Virus record (IMG/VR): IMGVR_UViG_3300007760_001422
Coordinates: 62,001 to 126,000 of that record
Strand: one strand, 5' to 3'
DNA length: 64,000 bases
Origin: a virus
Positions within the stretch are counted from its first letter, which is position 1. Each line of letters starts with the position of its first letter. This document shows positions 54,495-60,990 of this stretch, in pieces. Under the pieces are notes generated by a model. The model had not been told where the DNA came from. It made no database searches and saw nothing but the letters and a program-made list of their open reading frames with translations. The position numbers and the translations under genes were made by a program.

Positions 54495-54798
54495 GTGATT
54501 TGGGCATTGTTTTTGCTACTACAATATTCGAATTTTCTTCAGGATCCACATTATCATAAACATCGTTCATGGCCTGTTGGTAGCCTCGGATAAAGTTTTC
54601 TTCGGCAACCGGCAATAAAAATTCAGGAAATTCCCTTGCAACAACTTCAATTATCATCTCCAATGTTACTTCATTATTTTCTGGATTTAGTGTCTCTCCA
54701 ACATATTCCACGAGCCAATTTTTTAAATCTGTGTCTGGCTCTACTGTCTGTTGAAGTTCTGGGTTTTCATTATGAAAATCGCACATCTCTTCTGTCAT
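54478..54798 (-). CDS. Small conserved T4-like phage protein (106 aa)
   Basis: The core LKNWLVEYVGETLNPENNEVT followed by EFPEFLLPVAEENFIRGYQQ is typical of an uncharacterised family I remember from cyanophage- and pelagiphage-like myoviruses. It is acidic. AAGGAG stands seven bases before ATG 54798. It lies between PhoH and the peptidase gene. No enzyme motif is visible. Confidence 0.75.
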   Translation of the reverse strand: MTEEMCDFHNENPELQQTVEPDTDLKNWLVEYVGETLNPENNEVTLEMIIEVVAREFPEFLLPVAEENFIRGYQQAMNDVYDNVDPEENSNIVVAKTMPKSHEDLY

Positions 54799-54841
54799 TT
54801 TATTTCTCCTTGTAAGAGGTTAACATAATTATTGCATATTT

Positions 54842-56173
54842 TTAAAGAATTTTTGAAGCCAAAGTTGCAACCTTTGAGCGTTCGCCCTTGATAAGCGTAA
54901 TATGCCCAGCAAGATCATATTCTTTAAACTTTTCTATAGCATAAGTTAAACCATTCGTTGTTTCGTCAATATATACATTATCGATCTGCTCTATATCTCC
55001 GGTTAATATTATTTTAGTGTCCTCTCCAACTCTTGTTATAATTGTTTTTAATTCATGAGTTGTTAAATTTTGTGCCTCATCAACAATAATAAATGCATTT
55101 GATATAGAACGACCTCTTATATAGGTTAATGCTTCAATTTCAATTGTTCCATTGTCGACATACATTTGGACTGTTTCGCGATCATTGCCCATTAAAAATT
55201 GGAGATTGTCTTGTATCGGTGCGATCCATGGCGCCATTTTTTCTTCCATGGAGCCCGGTAAAAACCCTATGTCGCGGCCCATGGGTTGAATTGGGCGTGA
55301 TACTATTAATCTTTTGTATCTTCTTGTTTTGCTATCTCCAGAATCCATAATTTGTGCTAGGGCCGCGGCCAATGCTAATAGGGTTTTACCCGAGCCGGCC
55401 TTGCCTATTAAAGACAGAACTTGAACATCTGGATCCATTAGAAGATCTGCAGCAAAGGCTTGTTCTTTGTTTCTCGGGGACACACCCCAAATTCCTTTTT
55501 TATTAAAAGCGCCATTTACTTTTACTAGGGCCTTTTTATAATCAACAAATTTGGCTAACGCAGTTTTTTTCTCATTCGAGTTTGAAACCAGCATTATAAA
55601 TTGATTTGGATATGCAATAAGATCTTCTTTTTCTAATACAATTTCCTTTCCTTCATAAAATTGATCAATTGTCTGTTCATCCACTAGGTGGGTTGTAAAT
55701 CCAGTATATATAGACTCTGTGTCTTTAACCAATTGATTGATCTGGTAATCTTCTGATGGCAGACCAATTGCATCGCACTTAACTCGCATGTTGATATCAT
55801 TTGAAACAACAATAACCTTTTTTGAAGGCTCTTTTTCTTTTGTGGTTAAGGCCGTAGCTATAATTTGATTATCCGGGATGGTAATGTCATAATCTTTTGG
55901 TACAAGCTCTGATTTAAAAGATCTGGCATATGCGTAGCCTTTCCCTTTGCCGAGCTTGACTCCTTTGTTTAAATTCCCTTGAGATCTCAAGGAATCTAAA
56001 ATTCTTATTATTTGTCGAGCGTTAGTACCAACGCCATCTTGGCGCCCCTTGTGCCTATCGATTTCTTCTAATACTTTAAGAGGGATAATTATATCATTGT
56101 TTTTAAAGGAATAAATCGACATTGCGTCAGATAAGTACACACTAGTGTCTAAAATATAATTTTTTTTCGTCAT
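54842..56173 (-). CDS. phoH: PhoH-like ATPase with N-terminal PIN domain
   Basis: 443 residues. The PIN-like domain (LDTSVYLSDAM, PLKVLEEIDRHKG and DNQIIATAL) covers residues 1-165. The PhoH P-loop domain has Walker A GKAGSGKTLLALAAA near residue 248, and Walker B IIVDEAQN near residue 350, followed by LTGDIEQID. This two-domain architecture equals the bacterial PhoH2/YlaK group, an RNase-helicase-like protein; phage copies are common in marine genomes. It starts at ATG 56173, opposite to the plus-strand lipoprotein gene, so the 120-nt gap holds divergent promoters. Confidence 0.92.
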   Translation of the reverse strand: MTKKNYILDTSVYLSDAMSIYSFKNNDIIIPLKVLEEIDRHKGRQDGVGTNARQIIRILDSLRSQGNLNKGVKLGKGKGYAYARSFKSELVPKDYDITIPDNQIIATALTTKEKEPSKKVIVVSNDINMRVKCDAIGLPSEDYQINQLVKDTESIYTGFTTHLVDEQTIDQFYEGKEIVLEKEDLIAYPNQFIMLVSNSNEKKTALAKFVDYKKALVKVNGAFNKKGIWGVSPRNKEQAFAADLLMDPDVQVLSLIGKAGSGKTLLALAAALAQIMDSGDSKTRRYKRLIVSRPIQPMGRDIGFLPGSMEEKMAPWIAPIQDNLQFLMGNDRETVQMYVDNGTIEIEALTYIRGRSISNAFIIVDEAQNLTTHELKTIITRVGEDTKIILTGDIEQIDNVYIDETTNGLTYAIEKFKEYDLAGHITLIKGERSKVATLASKIL

Positions 56174-56188
56174 AGAATACCGTTATAT

Positions 56189-56196
56189 TATAAATA
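56189..56196 (+). promoter_or_regulatory. T4-late-type promoter box TATAAATA (candidate)
   Basis: An exact TATAAATA, the T4 late -10 consensus recognised by gp55-type sigma, stands on the plus strand 98 bases before the lone plus-strand gene (ATG 56294). No minus-strand gene would use it in this direction. A gp55-like sigma is encoded at 27411-28085. The distance is longer than typical for late promoters, so the leader would be about 85 bases. Confidence 0.5.
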
Positions 56197-56243
56197 GTTA
56201 ACCGCTTTTTAAATTAAACAAAATATTTTTTTTCTCTATTATA

Positions 56244-56263
56244 AAAAGAACATAAGTTCTTTT
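56244..56263. repeat. Palindrome in the divergent PhoH/lipoprotein promoter region
   Basis: AAAAGAAC (56244-56251) and GTTCTTTT (56256-56263) form a perfect 8-bp stem around ATAA. It stands between the divergent genes, downstream of the TATAAATA box and 30 bases before ATG 56294. Position suits an operator or an mRNA leader hairpin more than a terminator, because no gene ends here. Confidence 0.45.
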
Positions 56264-56293
56264 CTCATAATTACTATTAGAGGTAACGCATAA

Positions 56294-57139
56294 ATGATTA
56301 AAATAACTCATGCTTCCATAATTCTACTACTACTCTTACTTAGTTCCTGCGCACATAATAATGTAAAAGGAAATACTTTTTTACCTATAGAAAGTTTTAT
56401 TTCTATTGATAAGGTTTTAAAAATCAAAACATGTCATGAAGTAACCGTTAAAGATTCTTCTGAAAAAGGCACAGAAACCAAAATTAAGAAAAAAGTATCA
56501 ATCGATTGCAAAAATAAATCTTATAGTTCATATGCCTCTGCTTTTATTGTTGGTAAAAACGACGTTGGGAGCTTTGCAATTACAGCTGCACATGTTTGCG
56601 ATGATTCCGAGGCCAGAAAGGCTTTTCCGCAATCCAAAGTGTCTTCTAAATATACCATAACTACATTGGATGGAAATCCGCATAATGCAGTGGTGTTAAA
56701 ATATAATAGAAAAGTCGATATATGTATGATATTTGTTGAAGGTCTTGTTTCTATAGAGCCGGTTAAATTAGCTTCTGATGGGCCAGAAATTGGTGATAAA
56801 ATATATAATATTGCCGGGCCAAACGGCATTAGTGGTCGCAGAATGGTACCAATCTTTGAAGGTAGATATAGTGGTATACACCCCAGTTATCCTGCGGCAC
56901 TCTATTCTCTTCCAGCTGCACCCGGGAGTTCAGGCTCTATGATTTTGAATAGCGACGGAAAATTAATAGGTATCGTACATAGTGTGTACGTTAGATTTCA
57001 TCATCTTAGTTTATCTGTTACGTTTACAGATTTAAAAAACTTTATCTTAAGTAATCTTAGTAAATATAAGAACTACGCAATGGCAGCAGAAAATGTATAT
57101 ATATCCAATTTAGGCACCGGGGCATGGCCAAAATATTAG
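56294..57139 (+). CDS. Secreted trypsin-like serine protease lipoprotein
   Basis: 281 residues and the only plus-strand gene in the window. AGAGGT precedes ATG by about nine bases. Residues 1-19 are a lipoprotein signal (IILLLLLLSSC with lipobox Cys19). The catalytic triad of a chymotrypsin/HtrA-like protease can be read: His100 in AITAAHVC, Asp142 in KVDICMI, and Ser213 in PGSSGS; GKLIGIVHS follows as the substrate-pocket strand. The mature protein would be membrane-tethered and face the periplasm or outside. It could degrade a host envelope protein or competitor factor, or exclude other phages. Its 3' end overlaps the next minus-strand gene by four bases. Confidence 0.87.
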   Translation: MIKITHASIILLLLLLSSCAHNNVKGNTFLPIESFISIDKVLKIKTCHEVTVKDSSEKGTETKIKKKVSIDCKNKSYSSYASAFIVGKNDVGSFAITAAHVCDDSEARKAFPQSKVSSKYTITTLDGNPHNAVVLKYNRKVDICMIFVEGLVSIEPVKLASDGPEIGDKIYNIAGPNGISGRRMVPIFEGRYSGIHPSYPAALYSLPAAPGSSGSMILNSDGKLIGIVHSVYVRFHHLSLSVTFTDLKNFILSNLSKYKNYAMAAENVYISNLGTGAWPKY

Positions 57140-57471
57140 CGAGTCCATATTAAATTTCCATTTATTGTCCGGACACTTTTTAAAAAACGATATGCATTTA
57201 GCGCTAGCATAACTCTATCTGCTTCAACCCAATCTTGAATTTCGTCTTCTGTAAAGGTCGTCAATGCGTTACAAAAAACCTTAACAAGTCTGCTAGCCTC
57301 TTCTAAACTATATTTTTTTATTTCATAGGAACCCTGCAAAGCAACTTTATCACCAACGTACAAATCAATATTAAGTCTCCTATTTAAAAGCGAATCTTTA
57401 GCTAGAATAGTAATATTATTAGGTCTACATATATATTTATATACCCCTTTTCCAGTTGTACGTATGCCCAT
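57136..57471 (-). CDS. Hypothetical protein (111 aa)
   Basis: I do not recognise a domain. The protein is basic and mixed strand/helix, with KYICRPNNITILAKDSLLNR at the N-terminus and DWVEADRVMLALNAYRFLK later. It converges with the lipoprotein gene by a 4-base overlap of stop codons (TTAG). It lies 11 nt downstream of the GAPDH-like gene and may be in its transcript. A TATAAATA-like sequence inside it (57434-57441) has no downstream gene to serve. Confidence 0.55.
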   Translation of the reverse strand: MGIRTTGKGVYKYICRPNNITILAKDSLLNRRLNIDLYVGDKVALQGSYEIKKYSLEEASRLVKVFCNALTTFTEDEIQDWVEADRVMLALNAYRFLKSVRTINGNLIWTR

Positions 57472-57482
57472 GTGTGTCCCCT

Positions 57483-58544
57483 TTAGATGTTATTATACAA
57501 ATAATTATCAAACAAGCCCATATATTCTATATATTTTTTTCCATGAATCGAATATAAGGCGGCTGCAACACTACTCAATAAAGAATTTCCATCCTGCGGG
57601 GTGAAACAAAAGCCAGTCACGGTAGTTTTGCCATTATTTCTTCCCGTATGGAGGGTGGGCAGAGAAACTACCGTATGGTTAAATATTCTACCATAATATC
57701 CATGATCTCGCCCAAACGAAAATACTTTATTTGAAAGATTTTTATGTGTCGTTGCAATAAATTTATTGCTCTCAAGCTTTTCTATTATATCATTATCGGT
57801 CGCATATTTTTTAATATGCATATTAAACCTGATAGTGTGCATATATTGAGTATTCACTTTGAGAGCACTCGAAAAAAGATTCGGATGTTCATACAGGGTA
57901 GCAAATAAATCATACGCATCTTTTGCATGATGCGTGCCAAAAGAATAATTCTTATGAATCCCAACTTCTGGTGATGCTATAAAGCTTCCATTTTGGCTAA
58001 TATCATTGGCGCGCCGAATACAAGTGAAGTCTCCATAGTGAAGGTCCGTTATCGTAGGGCATATAGTCTTGACGAGGGAGGAAATATTATGAGTATTACA
58101 ACTAACTACCTGAATAAATCGTGAATCGGATTCAATTAGCGCATTGTCATTGATTCCATGGGCATATGGTATACCAAAACCCTTTTCGCTTCCTTGCGCT
58201 ATAAAGCATTTATTTTTGTGTTTTTCTGAAAGAGGCAAATAGTGTTCTTCTTTAGCTGCATTTCCTGCGGGAGTACAATCAATAATGACATCACACAGTT
58301 CTAGAGCCGCCTCATAATTTAAAACCGGCTCGTGTCCTAGTGTTTGAAATTCTTCAACTTTCTCTGGATCAACAACTAAACTTGCGCCGCGGCTAATCAT
58401 ACTATTAACTTTCGCAATTTCGTCGACTAGTGGCGTACGCTTGTGAAAGAAAACACCGATATTTAATTTCTTTTTAAAATCTGCCAGTAAGCCGATCAAT
58501 GGTTCCCCAATTGTACCGGTACCTATAATTAATACATTCTTCAT
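57483..58544 (-). CDS. Archaeal-type (class II) glyceraldehyde-3-phosphate dehydrogenase-like protein
   Basis: 353 residues. GTGTIGEPLIGLL at the N-terminus is the cofactor-binding motif. VVSCNTHNISSL carries the putative catalytic Cys149, in the VVSCNT context of archaeal GAPDH. FTCIRRANDISQNGSFIASP, then a GTHHAKD segment (His205-His206) and VNTQYMHTIRFNMHI reproduce the archaeal order VxxRRAAD ... P-S-H-H-G-x-D ... MHTL. A bacterial-type GAPDH would show SCTTN. The enzyme would oxidise glyceraldehyde-3-phosphate without matching the usual host enzyme. It may be a metabolic auxiliary gene, or have a changed substrate. It lies between the deformylase gene and a small gene of unknown function. 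Confidence 0.78.
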   Translation of the reverse strand: MKNVLIIGTGTIGEPLIGLLADFKKKLNIGVFFHKRTPLVDEIAKVNSMISRGASLVVDPEKVEEFQTLGHEPVLNYEAALELCDVIIDCTPAGNAAKEEHYLPLSEKHKNKCFIAQGSEKGFGIPYAHGINDNALIESDSRFIQVVSCNTHNISSLVKTICPTITDLHYGDFTCIRRANDISQNGSFIASPEVGIHKNYSFGTHHAKDAYDLFATLYEHPNLFSSALKVNTQYMHTIRFNMHIKKYATDNDIIEKLESNKFIATTHKNLSNKVFSFGRDHGYYGRIFNHTVVSLPTLHTGRNNGKTTVTGFCFTPQDGNSLLSSVAAALYSIHGKKYIEYMGLFDNYLYNNI

Positions 58545-58550
58545 TTTGCC

Positions 58551-58982
58551 TCATATTGTGTAATCAAACATTGTCTCACCATTCAAATGACAAATTTCAT
58601 GTTGTACACATACACATTCTAACATACTTTTAGGACCAAATATCATATTTTCTTCAATATTTTCTGCATATACTAATATTTCTTTATATCTCTTGGTTAT
58701 AACCACTTGATTGGGGAAAGAAAGGCATGCTTCGTTGAAATTAATGGTTTCCGGGGACGTATTAGTAAAAGTGGGGTTCATAAACCAAATCGGCCTTGTA
58801 ACGTTGATGACGCATACGCGCTTGTTAATTCCTATTTGATTTGCCGCCAAGCCCACACCATCGGTTGATTTTTTTAAGACATCAAAAAGTAAATTTGCTA
58901 TAGATTCTGCCTCTTCGTACGAGGCAACAGGCTCGCATTTTATTTTAAGATAAGAGACATCAGTTATAATATTAACTGGCAT
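58551..58982 (-). CDS. def: Peptide deformylase
   Basis: 143 residues with the three metal-site motifs: GVGLAANQIG (Gln49), EACLSFP (metal Cys86) and QHEICHLNG (His128, Glu129, His132). The second motif reads EACLS instead of EGCLS, and the third QHEICH instead of QHELDH. The enzyme removes the formyl group from new proteins. It is slightly shorter than bacterial deformylases (about 165-170), with a reduced C-terminus, as in known marine-phage versions. It stands near the tmRNA and DoxX-like genes, so the phage may support protein maturation and ribosome rescue together. Confidence 0.92.
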   Translation of the reverse strand: MPVNIITDVSYLKIKCEPVASYEEAESIANLLFDVLKKSTDGVGLAANQIGINKRVCVINVTRPIWFMNPTFTNTSPETINFNEACLSFPNQVVITKRYKEILVYAENIEENMIFGPKSMLECVCVQHEICHLNGETMFDYTI

Positions 58983-58991
58983 ACGGACTAA

Positions 58992-59207
58992 TTAGTAATT
59001 ATTTTCTCTTTTGGCCACTTCTTCTGGTGTGATGAAATCTAAAATTTTGTTTTTATTCTTCTTACTTCGAAGAGTAATAAATTGCTTTTTAGTCCACATG
59101 AGATAGTTCATCTTTTCAACATAAAAAAGACTGTTTTTGTACTCTACTAGTGTTCCAATATATATTCTCTTACCCTTCTTGTCTAGAGCGAACCTTTTTG
59201 TTAACAT
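58992..59207 (-). CDS. Small basic hypothetical protein (71 aa)
   Basis: Lys- and aromatic-rich, with KRIYIGTLVEYKNSLFYVEK and RSKKNKNKILDF. Size and charge suggest a small beta-barrel nucleic-acid-binding protein, but no family is recognised. The start ATG 59207 lies within the end of the previous gene (38-base overlap). The upstream sequence is A-rich without a strong ribosome site. Confidence 0.5.
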   Translation of the reverse strand: MLTKRFALDKKGKRIYIGTLVEYKNSLFYVEKMNYLMWTKKQFITLRSKKNKNKILDFITPEEVAKRENNY

Positions 59208-59445
59208 TTTTTTCTTTTTTTCGCTTTTGTCCTTTAACGGATGCAGGCATCCAAGTTTTTATTTTGAACAAAGCGCCTCCTTTTCCACATCTCCTAATTT
59301 TAACGAGCATACCTTCATATTTTTCATTACTTGGGCCGCTAGTTGCTAGCGCTAATAATTTTTCCTTTTCTTTGGCAGCTTCTTCATATGTAGAAAACGT
59401 TTTGCCATCTTTCCATATTTTTGTTGTTTCTTTTAATTCATCCAT
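59170..59445 (-). CDS. Small hypothetical protein with SPxGR-like basic tail (91 aa)
   Basis: The start is placed at ATG 59445, which overlaps the DoxX-like stop (TAATG); the open frame further upstream is only the DoxX shadow. Residues 1-40 are helical and charged (IWKDGKTFSTYEEAAKEKEK). The rest has LVKIRRCGKGGALFKIKTW and a strongly basic tail (KGQKRKKEKNVNKKVRS). No known function. Confidence 0.55.
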   Translation of the reverse strand: MDELKETTKIWKDGKTFSTYEEAAKEKEKLLALATSGPSNEKYEGMLVKIRRCGKGGALFKIKTWMPASVKGQKRKKEKNVNKKVRSRQEG

Positions 59446-59843
59446 TAGCACTCTACCAATACACGCAAGGTTTGTCGACACTTGTAGCACGTTACAACAT
59501 ACAGGCCGGCCAGTAAGGCAGCTAACAAAAGACCACTGGGTGCTAGAAAAACATGAAAAGCAACTATATTAAGGACTATGGGTGCCAACACGACCAATAC
59601 TAGGGGTGTATAACGCTTTGTAAGCAACAAAACGCCGCATACCACCTCAACAAGCTTAAGGAACGGAAAGAAATAGCCTGCAGCTGCCAATCCGGCTAAA
59701 AAATCTGCGCCGGCATCAGAGACGGGCGGGGTTTCGAAAAAATTGAAAAACCCATTTAGACCAAACACAAGAAAAATAATCCCCAACACTAGTGGGGCGG
59801 CTTTGCTCAAATTTGTAATTGCTGATTCGAATAATTTATTCAT
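59445..59843 (-). CDS. DoxX-like membrane protein
   Basis: 132 residues from ATG 59843, chosen because AAGGAG stands six bases upstream; an earlier in-frame ATG has no ribosome site. Four hydrophobic helices can be drawn: residues 15-35 (LVLGIIFLVFGLNGFF), 50-68, 70-88 and 100-120. FPFLKLVEVVCGVLLL and TPLVLVVLAPIVLNIVAFHV give the DoxX family wording. DoxX proteins are small inner-membrane proteins linked to thiol or quinone metabolism in bacteria. In a phage the role is unknown. A candidate -10 TATAAT lies at 59866-59871, so it may have its own promoter. Confidence 0.75.
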   Translation of the reverse strand: MNKLFESAITNLSKAAPLVLGIIFLVFGLNGFFNFFETPPVSDAGADFLAGLAAAGYFFPFLKLVEVVCGVLLLTKRYTPLVLVVLAPIVLNIVAFHVFLAPSGLLLAALLAGLYVVTCYKCRQTLRVLVEC

Positions 59844-59865
59844 TATTATCTCCTTTTTAAAGATC

Positions 59866-59871
59866 ATTATA
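59866..59871 (-). promoter_or_regulatory. Candidate -10 element before the DoxX-like gene
   Basis: TATAAT on the minus strand 22 bases before ATG 59843, with an AT-rich but weak -35 region (TTAAAT). It would let the DoxX-like, small and deformylase genes be transcribed independently of the tmRNA. No intrinsic terminator separates it from the tmRNA. Confidence 0.35.
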
Positions 59872-59917
59872 TATTTAAATTGATTATTTTTTAAGATTTA
59901 AAGATGGTGTGTAACGA

Positions 59918-60380
59918 TGGAGGCGTCGGGGTTCGAACCCGAGTCCAAAATAATTACGTCATACTGCTTTTTAACAAGAATAGACAGCCCGCCTCCTTGA
60001 CTGTCGGCCACCCGGTGCGCACGCGACTTAGTCGGGGAATCCATTTACCAAATAATTTCGCTATGGGTATGACTCATAGGGTCATTAAGTATAGCCTAGA
60101 CCTTGGCTGGCCATGAATGTTGCCCAGCCGATTTTAATGCCTTCTTTACGGCCACAGCTGAACTAGGTTATTCGAACCCTTAAAAACTAATATATGATAT
60201 CGTATATACTACCGAATTAACTTTTTTAATAAAGTGTTAATGACTTCAGATTATGCCGCAATGGCGTAATCAATTTCAACGTTATCGTTGGCATTTATAA
60301 AATTTAAGTTTTTTTATTGTGCTACTTTCACAATCTTGTACAAAATGATTTCATTACTCTGTCGAAGCCATTTCGCCCCC
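59918..60380 (-). ncRNA. ssrA: tmRNA (SsrA), one-piece, phage-encoded
   Basis: A complete 463-nt tmRNA, 5' end at 60380 and discriminator A at 59918. The 5' end GGGGGCG pairs with CGCCTCC at the 3' end over seven base pairs, with G3-U70 as in tRNA-Ala, which alanyl-tRNA synthetase needs. The discriminator is A73; CCA is not encoded (TCG follows). The T-arm is canonical: TCGGG, loop TTCGAAC, CCCGA. GGCTTCGACAG matches the usual D-loop analogue near the 5' end. The tag frame reads ANDNVEIDYAIAA-stop (60251-60292). Three hairpins suit pseudoknots: CTATG/CATAG (60061-60079), GGCTGG/CCAGCC (60105-60129) and GACAG/CTGTC (59983-60005). The one-piece form argues against a permuted alphaproteobacterial or cyanobacterial type. 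It would rescue stalled ribosomes and tag the peptides. Confidence 0.95.
60251..60292 (-). other. tmRNA tag-peptide reading frame
   Basis: Resume codon GCC at 60292 and TAA at 60253-60251 enclose 13 codons: A-N-D-N-V-E-I-D-Y-A-I-A-A. The last residues, YAIAA, are of the Ala-Ala ClpXP/ClpAP degron type. Compared with the E. coli tag (ANDENYALAA) it is longer and has IAA for LAA. Its position, roughly 90 bases from the 5' end, is normal. Confidence 0.93.
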
Positions 60381-60574
60381 ATATCAAAGAACATATACCG
60401 CAAAGGTGTTGATTCTTCACATCAACAATGCTAGGCTCCTTTTAATTGAGTTACCTCTTCACGAGAGCCATTGAAGATCTAATTGTTAATCCATATTATA
60501 TTTAAATCCATTCTAATTTTAGCCTTTGCAATTTTAGAATGTACTATCTTTTATTTATATTATATGATTATATA
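60381..60574 (-). other. Gap before tmRNA: leader and small hairpins
   Basis: 194 bases without a gene. Minus-strand reading gives two hairpins, CTCT/AGAG around CGTGA and GTTGAT/ATCAAC around GTGAAGA (ending about 30 bases before the tmRNA), and an AAAAGGAG that precedes no usable open frame. I see no tRNA. If the promoter at 60559-60585 is used, this is a 5' leader of about 170 bases that RNase P or another nuclease must remove. Confidence 0.5.
60552..60559 (-). promoter_or_regulatory. T4-late-type box TATAAATA upstream of tmRNA (candidate)
   Basis: TATAAATA on the minus strand, overlapping the -10 region of the sigma-70-like promoter by one base. It is 172 bases before the tmRNA 5' end. 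A gp55-like sigma is encoded in the window, so the tmRNA could be expressed late as well as early. Confidence 0.4.
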
Positions 60575-60585
60575 TCATGTGTCAA
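60559..60585 (-). promoter_or_regulatory. Sigma-70-like promoter for the tmRNA (candidate)
   Basis: TTGACA (60580-60585) and TATAAT (60559-60564) on the minus strand, both perfect matches, with a spacer of 15 bases, shorter than the best 17. Reading the -10 as TAATAT (60557-60562) gives the 17-base spacer instead. The -35 overlaps the last codons of the Fis-like gene. The start would be near 60550. Confidence 0.55.
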
Positions 60586-60904
60586 GCTTTTTTACATATT
60601 TTTTTACGTATTTTCGAAAATCCTTTGGTGAAAGGCCTAACATGGCAGCTGCCTCTTTTTTGGTTCGGGCCGCAGACAAAGCATATGTAAGTAATGCTTC
60701 ATTAACAAATTGTTTAACTGAATAAAATATTGGCATGCCATATAATTTAGCGCCAAATAGTCGACTGGATATTTCTAATTTTAAAGCTATTATTTCTTCG
60801 AAGCTTAAAGAAGCTAGCATAATTTCGAATTCATCATTAATTTTGTGATCTTTTTTTAAAGTATTAGCAATATTATAATTTTCTATAGAGTCTTTTTGTT
60901 TCAT
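60575..60904 (-). CDS. Fis-like helix-turn-helix regulator
   Basis: 109 residues. The C-terminal RTKKEAAAMLGLSPKDFRKY has the Fis/HTH_8 recognition helix pattern (xxxAAxxLGLSxxxxRxxxK). The N-terminal half is charged and helical, probably for dimerisation. It lies directly upstream of the tmRNA and may regulate it or the early genes. No ribosome site precedes ATG 60904, but a TATAAT at 60911-60916 stands exactly where a leaderless transcript would start. Confidence 0.75.
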   Translation of the reverse strand: MKQKDSIENYNIANTLKKDHKINDEFEIMLASLSFEEIIALKLEISSRLFGAKLYGMPIFYSVKQFVNEALLTYALSAARTKKEAAAMLGLSPKDFRKYVKKYVKKLDT

Positions 60905-60910
60905 ATAGTT

Positions 60911-60916
60911 ATTATA
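60911..60916 (-). promoter_or_regulatory. -10 element suggesting a leaderless mRNA
   Basis: TATAAT on the minus strand ends six bases before the A of ATG 60904. Transcription would start at or next to that A, giving no ribosome site, which agrees with the absence of any Shine-Dalgarno motif. The -35 region is poor (AT-rich). Confidence 0.4.
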
Positions 60917-60990
60917 GTATGATTACTTAAAATAATTTAAGTCTTAAAATTTTGAAAATTTGATCATATAATGGGTAGGGATGGCGGAGG

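Noticed and set aside
57434-57441. Minus-strand TATAAATA as a late promoter
   Set aside because: It lies near the start of a 111-residue gene and no minus-strand gene begins downstream before the convergent plus-strand gene.
57483-58544. Archaeal virus origin for the window
   Set aside because: tmRNA, deformylase, gp55-type sigma, lipobox and peptidoglycan-cutting domains all indicate a bacterial host; a single archaeal-type gene does not outweigh them.
59918-60380. Circularly permuted (two-piece) tmRNA
   Set aside because: The 5' acceptor strand, tag and 3' T-arm are in the ordinary linear order, with the two acceptor strands at the ends.
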